Shown piece by piece: positions 49,659 through 59,255 of a stretch of 64,000 nt of DNA (the first letter of the stretch is position 1; the number at the start of each line of letters is the position of its first letter). This DNA is from Streptosporangium saharense (GTDB taxonomy: Bacteria > Actinomycetota > Actinomycetes > Streptosporangiales > Streptosporangiaceae), in NCBI RefSeq assembly GCF_014203715.1, contig NZ_JACHJP010000001.1, positions 1,280,432 to 1,344,431 on the forward strand, written 5' to 3'. The position numbers were made by a program, and so were the translations under genes. The notes beneath the pieces are model-generated. The model worked only from the letters and a program-made list of their open reading frames with translations, was not told where the DNA came from and did not search any database.

Positions 49659-51563
49659 CTACCGGGGAATGGCGGCTGAACTCTCCCTGGAGGAGGGCCT
49701 GCGGTACAGCCAGACCAGGCGCGGTTCGAGCAGCCACTTGAAGAGCGTCCGGGTCTGCGGCAGGCACAGGATGATCGCCAGCACCAGGGCACTCGACGCG
49801 ATAGCCAGCACGCCGAGCGGGCCGTACAGCCACGGAACGCTCAGCCACTTCTGGTCCTTGGCGATGAGCACGATGACGCCGTGCAGCAGATAGGCGTAGA
49901 GCGTGCGGGTGCCCAGGTCGGAGAACCAGGTCTCGCGTCTGGGCACGAGCGCCAGCACCGCGATGGAGAGCGTCAGGCCCGCCAGCAGCATGGCCGCGCG
50001 CACGATCAGGCCCATCCACCAGCTGATGTGCATGTACTTGAAGCTGTAGCGGTAGTAGACCGGGTCGAGGCCCACCCGGGGGGCGATGTAGATGGCCACC
50101 GCGACGGCCCCGGCGATGACGAACCCGGCGGCGATCCGCACCCAGAGCGGCTTGAGCAGGTCGAAGTGCTCGGGCTTGAGCAGCAGGCCGAACACGTAGA
50201 ACGGCAGCAGGCCGAAGAACCGGTCGAGGCTGAAGTCGCCGGAAATCTCGGAGAAGCCCGCCACCATATATATGGTCACCGCGACCAGCAGCGGCCTGCG
50301 CATCCTGGTCCAGATGGGCGTGGAGATCCGCCAGAGCACCAGCGCGACGAGATACCAGTTCAGCCAGGCCGGGTCGATGATCGTCAGGGTCCACTTCTGG
50401 CCGAGCGAGTAACGCAGCAGGGCGTAGCCGATCTCGATGAACGCGTACGGCACCAGCATGGTGTCGACCAGCTTGTTGATCTTCGCGTTCGAGTTCCAGA
50501 AGTTACGTCCCAGGTAGCCGCTGATCAGTACGAACGCCGGCATGTGGAACGTGTAGATGAACAGGTAGGCCGACTTGGACGAGTGTGCGGCCAGGGTCGG
50601 CACCAGCGAGTGCCCGGTGACCACCAGGGCGATCAGGATGAACTTGACGTTGTCGAGGTACGGCTCGCGCTTCTTCTTCGCCGGGGCCGCGGGGGGCTCC
50701 TCGGCGTAGGCCCGCTGCTCCCACTCCAGGGCCGTCATGTCCCTGGTGGACAGACCGGGGGCGGCGTGCGCGCCGACGGGAACCTGCACGCCCTGCTGCT
50801 CGGTGGCCGGGGCGTGCTCGTTCAGGTAGGCGGGGATCCTGGGCCGGGCGTCCATCCGGGCGGCCCGCGAGCCCCGCCGCCGCGGCGCGGCCCGCTCGGG
50901 AACCTCGGCGGAGACGGGCTCGGTGTACGGCGTGGCGGGGGGCGGGCCGGGAGGTGCCTGGTCCCAGGACTCGGCGTGCGGGGGGACGGGGGGCACGTGC
51001 TCCCAGGGAGAGACGGTCGCCTCTCCCCACGCGGAGGGCTGCCGGTCGTTCTCTCGGGGCTCCGGCCGCTGCCGCGCGGGGTTCTCCCCGTAGGACCCGT
51101 GGGAGGGCTCAGGCTGCTGGCGGGCGGAGTTCTCCCAGTAGGAGAAGGTCTCCGAGGAGGAGGTGCCCGAGGTCCACGCCCGCGCCTGCGCCGCGCCGAA
51201 CTCCTGCGCCCACCGCGCGTCCCGGTCCCTGGGGTCGGGTGCGGGGGCCGGGGTCTCGTGGGGGTCGGGGTAGGGGCTGCGCGTCTGCCGCGCGCCCGAC
51301 GCGGCCTCTCCGGAACTCGCTCCGTTTCCTGGGGCGTTGCCCGGTTCCCGGTAGGCGGGGTAGCCCCACGCGGTGACCTCGCCCGCCCCTTCGGAGCCTG
51401 CCCCTTCGGAACCCCCGCCTTCGGAGGTGACCGGCCAGCTCGGGGGTTGGGGCCAGGGAGCCGCCCTTTCGCCCTGTGCGCCGGGTTGCCCGCCGTCTCC
51501 GGCGCCGGGGGCGCCGTCGTCTCGTGGGGCCGGTACCTGGGAAGAGGGTCGGGTGTCGCTCAC
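49659..51563 (-). CDS. Acyltransferase 3-family membrane protein with long disordered N-terminus
   Basis: A 634-residue protein. The first ~270 residues are disordered, rich in Pro, Gly, Ser and Glu with loose repeats (EGAGSEGAGE, NSARQQPEPSHGSYGENPAR). The rest is an acyltransferase-3 membrane domain with about ten helices: DNVKFILIALVVTGHSLVPT with the catalytic-type histidine, then FHMPAFVLISGYLGRNF. It probably O-acylates a surface glycan. It starts at GTG without a clear ribosome site. It lies between the GT4 gene and the second LCP gene. Confidence 0.87.
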   Translation of the reverse strand: MSDTRPSSQVPAPRDDGAPGAGDGGQPGAQGERAAPWPQPPSWPVTSEGGGSEGAGSEGAGEVTAWGYPAYREPGNAPGNGASSGEAASGARQTRSPYPDPHETPAPAPDPRDRDARWAQEFGAAQARAWTSGTSSSETFSYWENSARQQPEPSHGSYGENPARQRPEPRENDRQPSAWGEATVSPWEHVPPVPPHAESWDQAPPGPPPATPYTEPVSAEVPERAAPRRRGSRAARMDARPRIPAYLNEHAPATEQQGVQVPVGAHAAPGLSTRDMTALEWEQRAYAEEPPAAPAKKKREPYLDNVKFILIALVVTGHSLVPTLAAHSSKSAYLFIYTFHMPAFVLISGYLGRNFWNSNAKINKLVDTMLVPYAFIEIGYALLRYSLGQKWTLTIIDPAWLNWYLVALVLWRISTPIWTRMRRPLLVAVTIYMVAGFSEISGDFSLDRFFGLLPFYVFGLLLKPEHFDLLKPLWVRIAAGFVIAGAVAVAIYIAPRVGLDPVYYRYSFKYMHISWWMGLIVRAAMLLAGLTLSIAVLALVPRRETWFSDLGTRTLYAYLLHGVIVLIAKDQKWLSVPWLYGPLGVLAIASSALVLAIILCLPQTRTLFKWLLEPRLVWLYRRPSSRESSAAIPR

Positions 51564-51774
51564 GAGGAAAACGCTCAGCTATCTGTCGGAGACGGGAAGC
51601 GGACCGGCGAGATCGCCCGTGACACGGGCGGGCGACGGAGTCGCCCCACCGGTCGGACCACCATAAACGCTCTTGGACGCGATGTCGCACGAGCACACCG
51701 CGTTTCACGGGGTTTCGTGACCGTCGGACGGTCCGGAGCTGGGAGAACGCCCCGGTTTCCGAGGAAACCGGGGG

Positions 51775-53463
51775 TCAGAGGCAGGGGTTGGTGTTGGCGT
51801 CGACCACGTCGTCCTTGATGCTGTCCGGGATCTTGATGGGGGCGGCGACGCCCTCCCAGTCGGCACCGATGACCAACTGGATCACCGGTCCCTGACCGTC
51901 GACCGGGGCGGTGGGCGCGCTCGCCGTCGGCGTCGCGGTCGGGGCCGTGGTCGCGGCCGTGGGGACGTACGGCTTGCTGCTGCCCGGCCTGATCTTGCCG
52001 CCCTCCGGCTTGACCTTCGTCTTGTTGAGGAGCTTGGCGGTCACCGGGGTGGCGTAGTCGGCGCCCTCCTGGGCGTTCTTGGCGTACAGGACGCGCGTCC
52101 TCGGCTGGTCGGCGCCGCTGGGCAGCCGCGCGTCACCCACCTCGACCACCGTGAAGCCCTGCGCGGCCAGGGCGTCGGCCACCTCCTGAGCCCTGCCCGA
52201 GGTGTTGGTGCCGTTGAGCACCTGGACCCTGACCTGGGCGGGCTTGATCGCGGGCTTGGCGGGGGCCGTGGTCTGACCCGGGCTGGCCGAGGGCTTCGGC
52301 GTGGCGGTCGGCTGCACCTCGATGTCGCTGCGGATCGCGGCGAAGAGCTGGTCGGCCTTCGGCTGGGCCCACTCGACCCGGCCCGGGTCGGGCGCGTACG
52401 GCTTCCACGGCACGGTGACCGACTTCAGGCCCTTGGCGTTGAGCGAGGCCGCGCTCTGCGCGATCTCCAGGAGCCGTCCCGTGGTGAGGTTGCGGTCCAT
52501 CGTCACCGAGGAGGTCGCGGCCTCAAGGAAGGCGGTCAGCTTGGGCAGGCTGGTCAGCAGGTCGGAGCTGGTGGCCTTCTTCATCACCTGGGTGAGGAAG
52601 ACCTGCTGGCGCTTGATGCGGCTGATGTCGCTGCCGTCGCCGAGCGTGTAGCGGGCACGCACGTAGGCCAGGGCGGTCTCGCCCTTCACGATGTGCTTGC
52701 CCTTCTTCAGGTCGAGCTTGGCCTTCTTGTCCATGACGTCCTTGGGCAGGCAGATCTCGATGCCGCCGAGGGCGTCGATGATGCCCTTGAATCCGGAGAA
52801 GTCGACCTTGACGAAGTGGTTGATGTGGATCTGGGTGAGCGTCTCGATCGTCTTCCACGTGCAGGCGATGCCGCCGTCGTTGAAGGTCGCGTTGATCTGC
52901 CGGAGACCTGCGGGGATGAGCGCCTTGGTCTTGGGGTTCTGGCAGTCGGGCGCCTGGACCATCGAGTCGCGGGGGAAGCTGATCAGCGTCGCCTTGTCGC
53001 GGTTCGGGGAGATGTGCAGAAGGATGATGGTGTCGGTCCGCTCGCCCGTTCCCTGCAGGTGCTGGCCGTACTTCTTGTTGCCCGCGCCGTCGCGGCTGTC
53101 GGAGCCGACGACGAGGACGTTGAGCGCGCCCGTCTCCGGTGGGCGGTTCGCGCCAAGTTTGTCCTCGACGTCCTCGCGGGAGATGTTGCCCTCGATGTCC
53201 CGGTAGAACTTGTAGCCGGTGAGGGTGCCGACCACCATGACGCCGGTCAGCGCGATGCTGATCCAGGAGCCGATGCCGAGTTTCCCCGTTTTGCCACCTC
53301 CCTTGGAGCGGCCGCCGCCGCCTTTCCTGGGAGTTTCCTGGTAAAGAGGAGAGATCTCCTCGGGAGCCACCCCGTTCCTGCCCGCGCGCCTGGACGCCCT
53401 GCGTCCGGGAAGGGCCGGTTCTGTGGTGTGATCGCTCACGGCGACGTGCCGGTGGTCGCTCAT
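51775..53463 (-). CDS. Second LCP family glycopolymer transferase
   Basis: A 562-residue LCP protein. A ~60-residue cytoplasmic part, one helix (IGSWISIALTGVMVVGTLTG), then the LCP domain with LNVLVVGSDSRDG, SFPRDSM, LRQINATFNDGG and LAYVRARYTLGDGSDISRI. A LytR_C domain (VRVQVLNGTNTSGRA) follows, then a Thr/Ala/Pro tail and a short terminal segment ending NPCL. AAGGAGATC precedes the ATG. It probably ligates the polymer made by the surrounding glycan genes to the wall. Confidence 0.93.
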   Translation of the reverse strand: MSDHRHVAVSDHTTEPALPGRRASRRAGRNGVAPEEISPLYQETPRKGGGGRSKGGGKTGKLGIGSWISIALTGVMVVGTLTGYKFYRDIEGNISREDVEDKLGANRPPETGALNVLVVGSDSRDGAGNKKYGQHLQGTGERTDTIILLHISPNRDKATLISFPRDSMVQAPDCQNPKTKALIPAGLRQINATFNDGGIACTWKTIETLTQIHINHFVKVDFSGFKGIIDALGGIEICLPKDVMDKKAKLDLKKGKHIVKGETALAYVRARYTLGDGSDISRIKRQQVFLTQVMKKATSSDLLTSLPKLTAFLEAATSSVTMDRNLTTGRLLEIAQSAASLNAKGLKSVTVPWKPYAPDPGRVEWAQPKADQLFAAIRSDIEVQPTATPKPSASPGQTTAPAKPAIKPAQVRVQVLNGTNTSGRAQEVADALAAQGFTVVEVGDARLPSGADQPRTRVLYAKNAQEGADYATPVTAKLLNKTKVKPEGGKIRPGSSKPYVPTAATTAPTATPTASAPTAPVDGQGPVIQLVIGADWEGVAAPIKIPDSIKDDVVDANTNPCL

Positions 53464-53617
53464 GCGATCTCCTTGCTCGGCGGCAACGCCCGCTTTCCCA
53501 GCTCGCTCATTGCGCCCAAAGAGTAGGTCACGAAGTCAGCGCGGGGGGCCGTGATGATGTGAACTCGGCCATGACCGCCCCCCGGAGCCTTCGTGATGAT
53601 ACGGCGGCCCAGCATAC

Positions 53618-55060
53618 TCAAATACGGACATTTCTTGGAATGTTACTGAAAGAAGGTTTACTCGCGGCGAAAGCCGCTGCAAGCCCGGCCAGTGGTACGG
53701 CGGGCAGCACGTAGCGGTAGTCGAACTCGGCCACCGCGGCGGGCATGACCAGCAGCGTCACCGCCGTCGCCCACGGCAGCACCCACGCCGTCGAAAGCTC
53801 CGCCCGCCGTACGACCGCGACCACCGGGGGGACGAGCAGGATCACCAGCAGCGCGGCGCCGGGCAGGGCGGCGACACCCTGGTAGGCCCGCATCCAGCCC
53901 GCGTACGGCTCGACGACCTCGGTGTCGATCGGTCCCCGCTCGTAGCGCTGGGCGAAGCCGGCGCCGACGACGGCCGGGTAGCGCCCGGGCGGCTCCGGCG
54001 TCGTGACCGGGAACAGGTAGTGGTCGTAGATCTCCTGGTCGGGATAGACCGGCCGGTCCAGGGTGAAGGAGCGGCCGAGTTCCGTCAGGACCGAGCCCAG
54101 ATAGTCCAGTGGCTGACTCCGGATGGCCAGCGAGGCGAACTCCCCGGCCAGCGCGTCGGTCTCCCGGGTGAAGGTGATGCCCGGCAGCTTGACCAGCGGA
54201 GACGCCGGGTCCCAGATGTACTCCTGCGAGGGAGGCCGCTGCGCCGGAGGGCGAGGGTCGCACAGGACGGCCAACTCGGGAGAGGGCTTCATCACCGCGC
54301 AGTCGGCGAACGTCATCGTCTTGGCGTAGAGGAAGGCGCCGTTCGCCCCGACCAGGCCGATCCGGCCGGTGGTCGCGTGGAACCAGACCCCGTAGCCCAC
54401 GATCGGCAGCGCCGCGGCGGCCAGCGTCACCGCCGCGACCGCCACCCGGCCCCGCTCCCGGTAGAGCAGCCACGCGCCCAGCAGCGCGACCAGCGGCAGC
54501 CCGACCGTCCTGGTCAGCGTCGCCCCGGCCACCAGCAGCCCGATCGCGCTCGCCCTGACCACCCACCCCCGCCCGTCGGCCCGCCGTACGGCCAGGCAGA
54601 CGGCGGCGACCACGAGCGTCGTGAACAGCGTGTCGGAGACCAGCAGGTGCTCAAGCTCGATCTGGTAGGCGTCGAGCAGGATGGGGACGCAGGCGAGCGT
54701 CGCGGCCCAGGCGGGGGCGCGCAGCCGCCGCGCGGTGAGGTAGACCAGCACCCCCGTCAGCAGCCCCAGCAGGTGCTGGACTCCCGCGACGACGGCGAAG
54801 CTGTGGAAGGGCTCGAACAGCCGCAGGAACATCGAGTAACCGGCGGGACGGACCAGGTCGGGCCTGGGCCGCATCGCGGTGACCACGTAGGTGTAGGAGT
54901 CGGGGAACCACAGCGCGGGCCGGTAGCCGAGCATGGCCAGCGCCCGCAGGGCGGCCCCGAGACCGAGCACCACCAGGAACCACCGCTCCCGCAACGCCCC
55001 CGGCAGGGCCAGGGAAAGCCCGTCAGGAAGCCCTCGGCGCCCCCGCACCCACCCGACCAC
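53618..55060 (-). CDS. GT-C-like polytopic membrane glycosyltransferase
   Basis: About 480 residues with some ten helices. The first luminal loop contains PDSYTYVVTAMRPRPDLVRPAGYSMFL-like sequence, with the acidic residue typical of polyprenyl-phosphate-sugar GT-C enzymes (PMT/ArnT type). Later RALxxDAYQIELEHLLVSDTLF-like residues fit the same group. GTG 55060 is the suggested start (AAGGGGG upstream); an ATG at 55165 would overlap the divergent gene's own ATG. The acceptor is unknown. Confidence 0.75.
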   Translation of the reverse strand: MVGWVRGRRGLPDGLSLALPGALRERWFLVVLGLGAALRALAMLGYRPALWFPDSYTYVVTAMRPRPDLVRPAGYSMFLRLFEPFHSFAVVAGVQHLLGLLTGVLVYLTARRLRAPAWAATLACVPILLDAYQIELEHLLVSDTLFTTLVVAAVCLAVRRADGRGWVVRASAIGLLVAGATLTRTVGLPLVALLGAWLLYRERGRVAVAAVTLAAAALPIVGYGVWFHATTGRIGLVGANGAFLYAKTMTFADCAVMKPSPELAVLCDPRPPAQRPPSQEYIWDPASPLVKLPGITFTRETDALAGEFASLAIRSQPLDYLGSVLTELGRSFTLDRPVYPDQEIYDHYLFPVTTPEPPGRYPAVVGAGFAQRYERGPIDTEVVEPYAGWMRAYQGVAALPGAALLVILLVPPVVAVVRRAELSTAWVLPWATAVTLLVMPAAVAEFDYRYVLPAVPLAGLAAAFAASKPSFSNIPRNVRI

Positions 55061-55163
55061 CGCTGCCCCCTTCGCACGCTGCGCGTACGCTACCCGCTCG
55101 GGGCCGCCCGTCGCGCGCCCCCGTCGCCGTCGCGCGGCGCTGCCGCTACGCTCGGGGCCAGCC

Positions 55164-57311
55164 ATGAGGATCGGCCCGTGGGACAGCGCGCGCGGACCCA
55201 CGGCGGGCAGGGTGCTCGCCGTGCTCTCCGCCGTGCCCGCGCTCCTTCTGGCGGGCTGGCTGCTGGCCGGGTTCACGCTGCTGATGCTCGGCTGGTTCAG
55301 GCCGCTGGCCGCGCTGCCGCTCGGCCTGCTGGTCGCGGCGCTGCTGTGCCGCTACGGCCTGCGCCGCCTGCCGGAGACGGTCGAGGCGACCGCGGGACAG
55401 ACCGCGGCGGTCGTCGCCGTCGCCCTCGGTTCGGCGGTCTTCAACACGGTGTTCGGCAGCGAGCAGCTGATCGTCCGCCGTGACCCGGCGACCTACGCGC
55501 AGTACGCCGTCTGGCTCGCCGAGCACGGCTCGCTGCCGATCCCGTACCAGGAGGCGGCCTTCGGCGGCCCCGATCCCGCACTGCGCTTCGGGAGCATGGG
55601 CTTCTACGACTTCGGCGGCGCGGTCGTGCCGCAGTTCATGCCGGGACCGCCGATGATCCAGGCGCTCGGCCACTGGCTCGGCGGGCTCGGCGGCCTGCTG
55701 CTGGTTCCCCCGCTGCTCGGCGCCCTGGCGGTGCTGGTCTTCTCCGGGCTCGTGGCGCGGTTCGTCGGCGCCCGCTGGGCTCCGCTGGCCGCCCTGGTGT
55801 TCGCGGTCAGCCTGCCGATCCTCTACACCTCGCGGACGACCTTCAGCGAGATCCCGTCCCTGATCATGCTCTTCGGCGGGCTCGTGCTGATCCACGACGC
55901 CAGGGCAAGGCTGCGTTCCGGCGTCATGGGGCTCGGCTACCTGCCGCCCGTCCCCTCGGGGGAGCGCCCCGGGCTGGTCCGCGCGGCCCAGGCCTACGGT
56001 GCCGTCGCGGGCGCCGACCTGGCGGGCCTGGTGTTCGGGCTGGCCGTGCTGGTCAGGATCGACGGCCTGCGGGACATCCTGCCCGTGCTCGCCTACGCCG
56101 GGCTGCTGATTGCCATGCGCAGGGTCGGCGGCCGTCAGGAGGGGCGGCTCGGCCTGCCGCTGCTGTGCGGCCTCGCCGTGGGCACCGGGATCGGCCTGGC
56201 CGCCGCCTACTTCCTGTCCAGGCCGTACCTCACCTACCTGGGAGGCTCGGTCAGGCCGCTGCTGGCCATCTGCGGCGCGGTCCTGCTCCTCACCCTGGCC
56301 GCCGCCGCCCTGGCGCCGGTGCTCGCCCCCTTCCTGCGCCGGGCCGTACGGCTGCGCTGGCTTCCCGAGGTGGCCGCGGGCCTGGTCGTGCTGGCCGTCG
56401 CGGTCTTCGTGGCCAGGCCGTGGCTGCAGACCGTGATCCGCATCCCGGTGACCCCCGAGGACGCGCTCAACGCCGCGTTCATCCAGCGCACCCAGACGGA
56501 CAACGGCCTGGCGCCGGACCCCACCCGGCTCTACTACGAGGAGTCGCTCTACTGGGTGATCTGGTACCTCGGCATTCCGGCCGTCGCGCTGGCCACGATG
56601 GCCGCCGCCCTGCTGACGCGCAGGCTGGTCAGGCGGCGCGGGTTCGGCTGGCTGCTGCCGCTGGCCGTGGTCGGCTGGACCACGTTCGCCACCCTGCTGC
56701 TGCCCTCCATCACCCCCGACCACCCGTGGGCCTCCCGGCGCCTGGTGCCCGTCGTCATCCCCGGCCTGGCCCTGCTGTCGGTCTGGGGCCTGCGCTGGGT
56801 CAGGGACAAGGCCCGCAGGCTGGGGTACGGCAGGGCCGTACAGCGTGGGCTGGTCGTGGCGGGGGTGCTGTTGCTGCTCGTCCCGCCCGTGGTCACCTCG
56901 GCGGGCGTGGCCTTCACCCCGGTCGAGCGTGGTGAGCGCGCCGCGGTCGAGGCGATGTGCGCGGCCCTGCCCGCCAACGCCTCCGCGCTGATCGTCGAGC
57001 GGGTCACCGGCGACCGGCTCACCCAGGTCGTCCGGGGCACCTGCGGCGTGCCGACCGCCAGGGTCTTCTACCGCGAGGGCGCGGACATCCCCGTCCCGGC
57101 CGACGTCGACCGCCTGGTCGGCCACATCCGCGCCGCGGGCAGGGTGCCCGTCCTGCTCGCGGTCAGGGCCGACCAACTGGCCCCGTACGGCGAGCCGGTG
57201 CAGGTGATGAAGCTGCGGGCCCGCCAGGACGAGCGTTCCCTCGTCGATCCGCCGAACGGCACCTGGTCGATGGCCGTGGACGCCTGGATGACCGTCCCAC
57301 CCGCCTCCTGA
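55164..57311 (+). CDS. Large GT-C-like polytopic membrane protein
   Basis: A 715-residue protein with about thirteen helices. The first extracytoplasmic loop has the acidic segment RRDPATYAQYAVWLAEHGS, as in PMT-type glycosyltransferases, then FYDFGGAVVPQFMPGPPMI. The C-terminal ~100 residues are a soluble domain (from FTPVERGERAAVEAMCAALP) with two cysteines. Such proteins use polyprenyl-phosphate sugars; the DPM-like GT2 at 58326 could supply one. It is divergent from the neighbouring GT-C-like gene. Confidence 0.75.
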   Translation: MRIGPWDSARGPTAGRVLAVLSAVPALLLAGWLLAGFTLLMLGWFRPLAALPLGLLVAALLCRYGLRRLPETVEATAGQTAAVVAVALGSAVFNTVFGSEQLIVRRDPATYAQYAVWLAEHGSLPIPYQEAAFGGPDPALRFGSMGFYDFGGAVVPQFMPGPPMIQALGHWLGGLGGLLLVPPLLGALAVLVFSGLVARFVGARWAPLAALVFAVSLPILYTSRTTFSEIPSLIMLFGGLVLIHDARARLRSGVMGLGYLPPVPSGERPGLVRAAQAYGAVAGADLAGLVFGLAVLVRIDGLRDILPVLAYAGLLIAMRRVGGRQEGRLGLPLLCGLAVGTGIGLAAAYFLSRPYLTYLGGSVRPLLAICGAVLLLTLAAAALAPVLAPFLRRAVRLRWLPEVAAGLVVLAVAVFVARPWLQTVIRIPVTPEDALNAAFIQRTQTDNGLAPDPTRLYYEESLYWVIWYLGIPAVALATMAAALLTRRLVRRRGFGWLLPLAVVGWTTFATLLLPSITPDHPWASRRLVPVVIPGLALLSVWGLRWVRDKARRLGYGRAVQRGLVVAGVLLLLVPPVVTSAGVAFTPVERGERAAVEAMCAALPANASALIVERVTGDRLTQVVRGTCGVPTARVFYREGADIPVPADVDRLVGHIRAAGRVPVLLAVRADQLAPYGEPVQVMKLRARQDERSLVDPPNGTWSMAVDAWMTVPPAS

Positions 57312-57436
57312 GTCCCGTAGGTAACGGTTCGGTTGGCAAGGGGTCCTGCCGTCGAACGGTGATCGAATCCGTGATATCCATTCATGGCTGTTGTGAAGAA
57401 CGTCTGGTTAGCGCGGTGGGTGACGCATTGGACGCC

Positions 57437-58270
57437 ATGGTTTTCGGAAGTGGCGCGCGGGCACGGGTCCGCCGTGCCGTACTGTGCGGGATCGCGGTGG
57501 CCGCGGTGCTGCCGGTGAGCGCGCAGGCCGCACAGGCGGCGCCGTCCCCCAGGGTCACGCAGGGCGTCACCGACGGGAAGTTCTCCCCGCCGCCCAGGGG
57601 GCCGTGGCCGAAGGGCGGGACGTTCTCCGTCTTCCTGTGCTGGGACGGCGCGCCGGGGAAGAACTGCCACGGTAAGGCCGCGACCGCCGAGCAGCGGCGC
57701 GCCCTCGACGCGAGGCTGCGGGCGATGCCCCAGGTGAGGAACGTGCGGTTCGTCTCCCGTCAGGAGGCGCTGGCGGACTACCGCAGGGCCTACGCCGACG
57801 ACGAGATCATGCTCTCCGTCGTCGAGGCCAGGGACCTGCCGGAGTCGTTCGTCGGGACGCTCCGCGACCGGGCCGACATCGCCCCCTTCCCCGGGACGCT
57901 CAACCCGGTTCCCGGCGTCGCCAACACCGCCGCCTACGGCCACCACTTCTGGCACGGCAAGGCCGACGCCCACGTCACGCTGTGCGGGCCGGACGACTGC
58001 GAGGGACGCGGCCCGGTCACCTCCCAGGAGCGCAGGGCCGTCGAGGCCAGGCTGGCGGGCATGGCGGAGGTCGAGCACGTCTACGTCGAGGACGCCGCGC
58101 ACGCCAGACGCGTCCTGTCCTTCATGACGGCAAGACGCCTGCCCGACTCGGCGCCCGCCTCCGAGGGCTACTACGTCAGGCTCGCCGACCCCTCGGGTGC
58201 CCGGTCGTTCGCCGCGACGATGGAGAAACTGCCGGGCGTGAGCCTCGGCGAGGCCGTGGGAGAGGGCTGA
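57437..58270 (+). CDS. Secreted protein with two FtsX-ectodomain-like repeats
   Basis: A 277-residue protein with a signal peptide (AVLCGIAVAAVLPVSAQA). The mature part contains two units like the extracellular domain of FtsX: FSVFLCWDGAPGKNC.., TAEQRRALDARLRAMPQVRN, FVSRQEALADYRRAY, LPESFVGTL; and again VTLCGPDDCEG, TSQERRAVEARLAGMAEVEH, VYVEDAAHARRVLSF, EGYYVRL. Each has a cysteine pair. There is no FtsX transmembrane part. In FtsX this domain activates peptidoglycan hydrolases; a similar extracellular role is inference. Start 57437 is the simplest; an in-frame GTG at 57418 is possible. Confidence 0.75.
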   Translation: MVFGSGARARVRRAVLCGIAVAAVLPVSAQAAQAAPSPRVTQGVTDGKFSPPPRGPWPKGGTFSVFLCWDGAPGKNCHGKAATAEQRRALDARLRAMPQVRNVRFVSRQEALADYRRAYADDEIMLSVVEARDLPESFVGTLRDRADIAPFPGTLNPVPGVANTAAYGHHFWHGKADAHVTLCGPDDCEGRGPVTSQERRAVEARLAGMAEVEHVYVEDAAHARRVLSFMTARRLPDSAPASEGYYVRLADPSGARSFAATMEKLPGVSLGEAVGEG

Positions 58271-58325
58271 GCCGGACGGGCGAAGTGGATCCGCCCGCCA
58301 GCCGGGCAGAGTATCCTCGCCCGAC

Positions 58326-59255
58326 GTGAGCACGCCCGAGACGCCGAAGAGTGGAACCGCCGTGGACGCAACGCCGTACGTCACCATCGTCCTGCCCTGT
58401 TACAACGAGCAGAACCATGTCATCGACGAGGTCGAGCGCATCTGCAGGGCCATGGACGAGAGCGGTTACACCTACGAACTCGTGGCCGTGGACGACTTCT
58501 CCACCGACGCGACCCTGGCCAGGCTGCACGAGGCAGCGCCGCGCTTCCCCAACATGCGGGTGCGGGCCTTCCACCGCAACGGCGGCTCGGGCACCGTGCG
58601 CAGGATCGGCACGCAGGAGGCCAGGGGCGAGATCGTCGTGTGGACCGACGCGGACATGACCTACCCGAACGAGCGCATCCCCGAGCTGGTGGCGATCCTG
58701 GAGAAGGACGCGACGATCGACCAGGTCGTCGGCGCGCGGACCACCGAGGAGGGCTCGCACAAGCTCCTGCGGGTGCCCGCGAAGTGGTTCATCCGCAAGG
58801 TGGCGGAACGGCTCGCCGGGCAGAAGATCCCCGACCTGAACAGCGGGCTGCGGGCCTTCCGCAAGTCGGTCGCCAAGCCGTACCTCAGGCTGCTGCCCCC
58901 CGGCTTCTCCTGCGTCACCACGATCACGCTGTCGTTCCTGTCGAACCAGCACGACATCTACTACCTGCCGATCGACTACAGCAAGCGGGCCGGCAAGTCC
59001 AAGTTCAGCTTCATCTCCGACGCCTACCGCTACATCCTGCAGGTGCTGCGGATGGTCATGTACTTCAACCCGCTCAAGGTCCTCATGCCGCCCGCGCTGT
59101 GGCTGGTCGGCATCGGCCTGGTCAAGGGCGTGGTGGACATGATCCGCTACGGGTTCTACCTGACCAGCAACACCATCGTCATCTTCCTGTCCGGCCTGCT
59201 CATCGGCTCGCTCGCGCTGCTGGCCGACCTCATCGTGCGCTCCAGGAGCGAGTAG
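58326..59255 (+). CDS. DPM-synthase-like family 2 glycosyltransferase
   Basis: A 309-residue GT2: YVTIVLPCYNEQNHVIDEV, LVAVDDFSTDAT, the DxD motif VWTDADMTYPNERIPELV, LNSGLRAFRKS, and two C-terminal helices (PALWLVGIGLV, IVIFLSGLLIGSLALLADLI). This is the layout of enzymes making polyprenyl-phosphate sugars (DPM1/GtrB/ArnC). It starts at GTG; TATCCT at 58312-58317 lies eight bases upstream, so the mRNA may be leaderless. It begins a run of coupled glycan genes and may supply the donor for the GT-C proteins. Confidence 0.9.
   Translation: MSTPETPKSGTAVDATPYVTIVLPCYNEQNHVIDEVERICRAMDESGYTYELVAVDDFSTDATLARLHEAAPRFPNMRVRAFHRNGGSGTVRRIGTQEARGEIVVWTDADMTYPNERIPELVAILEKDATIDQVVGARTTEEGSHKLLRVPAKWFIRKVAERLAGQKIPDLNSGLRAFRKSVAKPYLRLLPPGFSCVTTITLSFLSNQHDIYYLPIDYSKRAGKSKFSFISDAYRYILQVLRMVMYFNPLKVLMPPALWLVGIGLVKGVVDMIRYGFYLTSNTIVIFLSGLLIGSLALLADLIVRSRSE

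Noticed and set aside
55146-57176. A very long open frame on the minus strand opposite the large GT-C-like gene (and a similar plus-strand frame at about 54020-55483)
   Set aside because: Its product is rich in Gln, Gly, Asp, His and Arg with no hydrophobic core, typical of antisense frames in GC-rich DNA. The opposite strand encodes a well-formed membrane protein.
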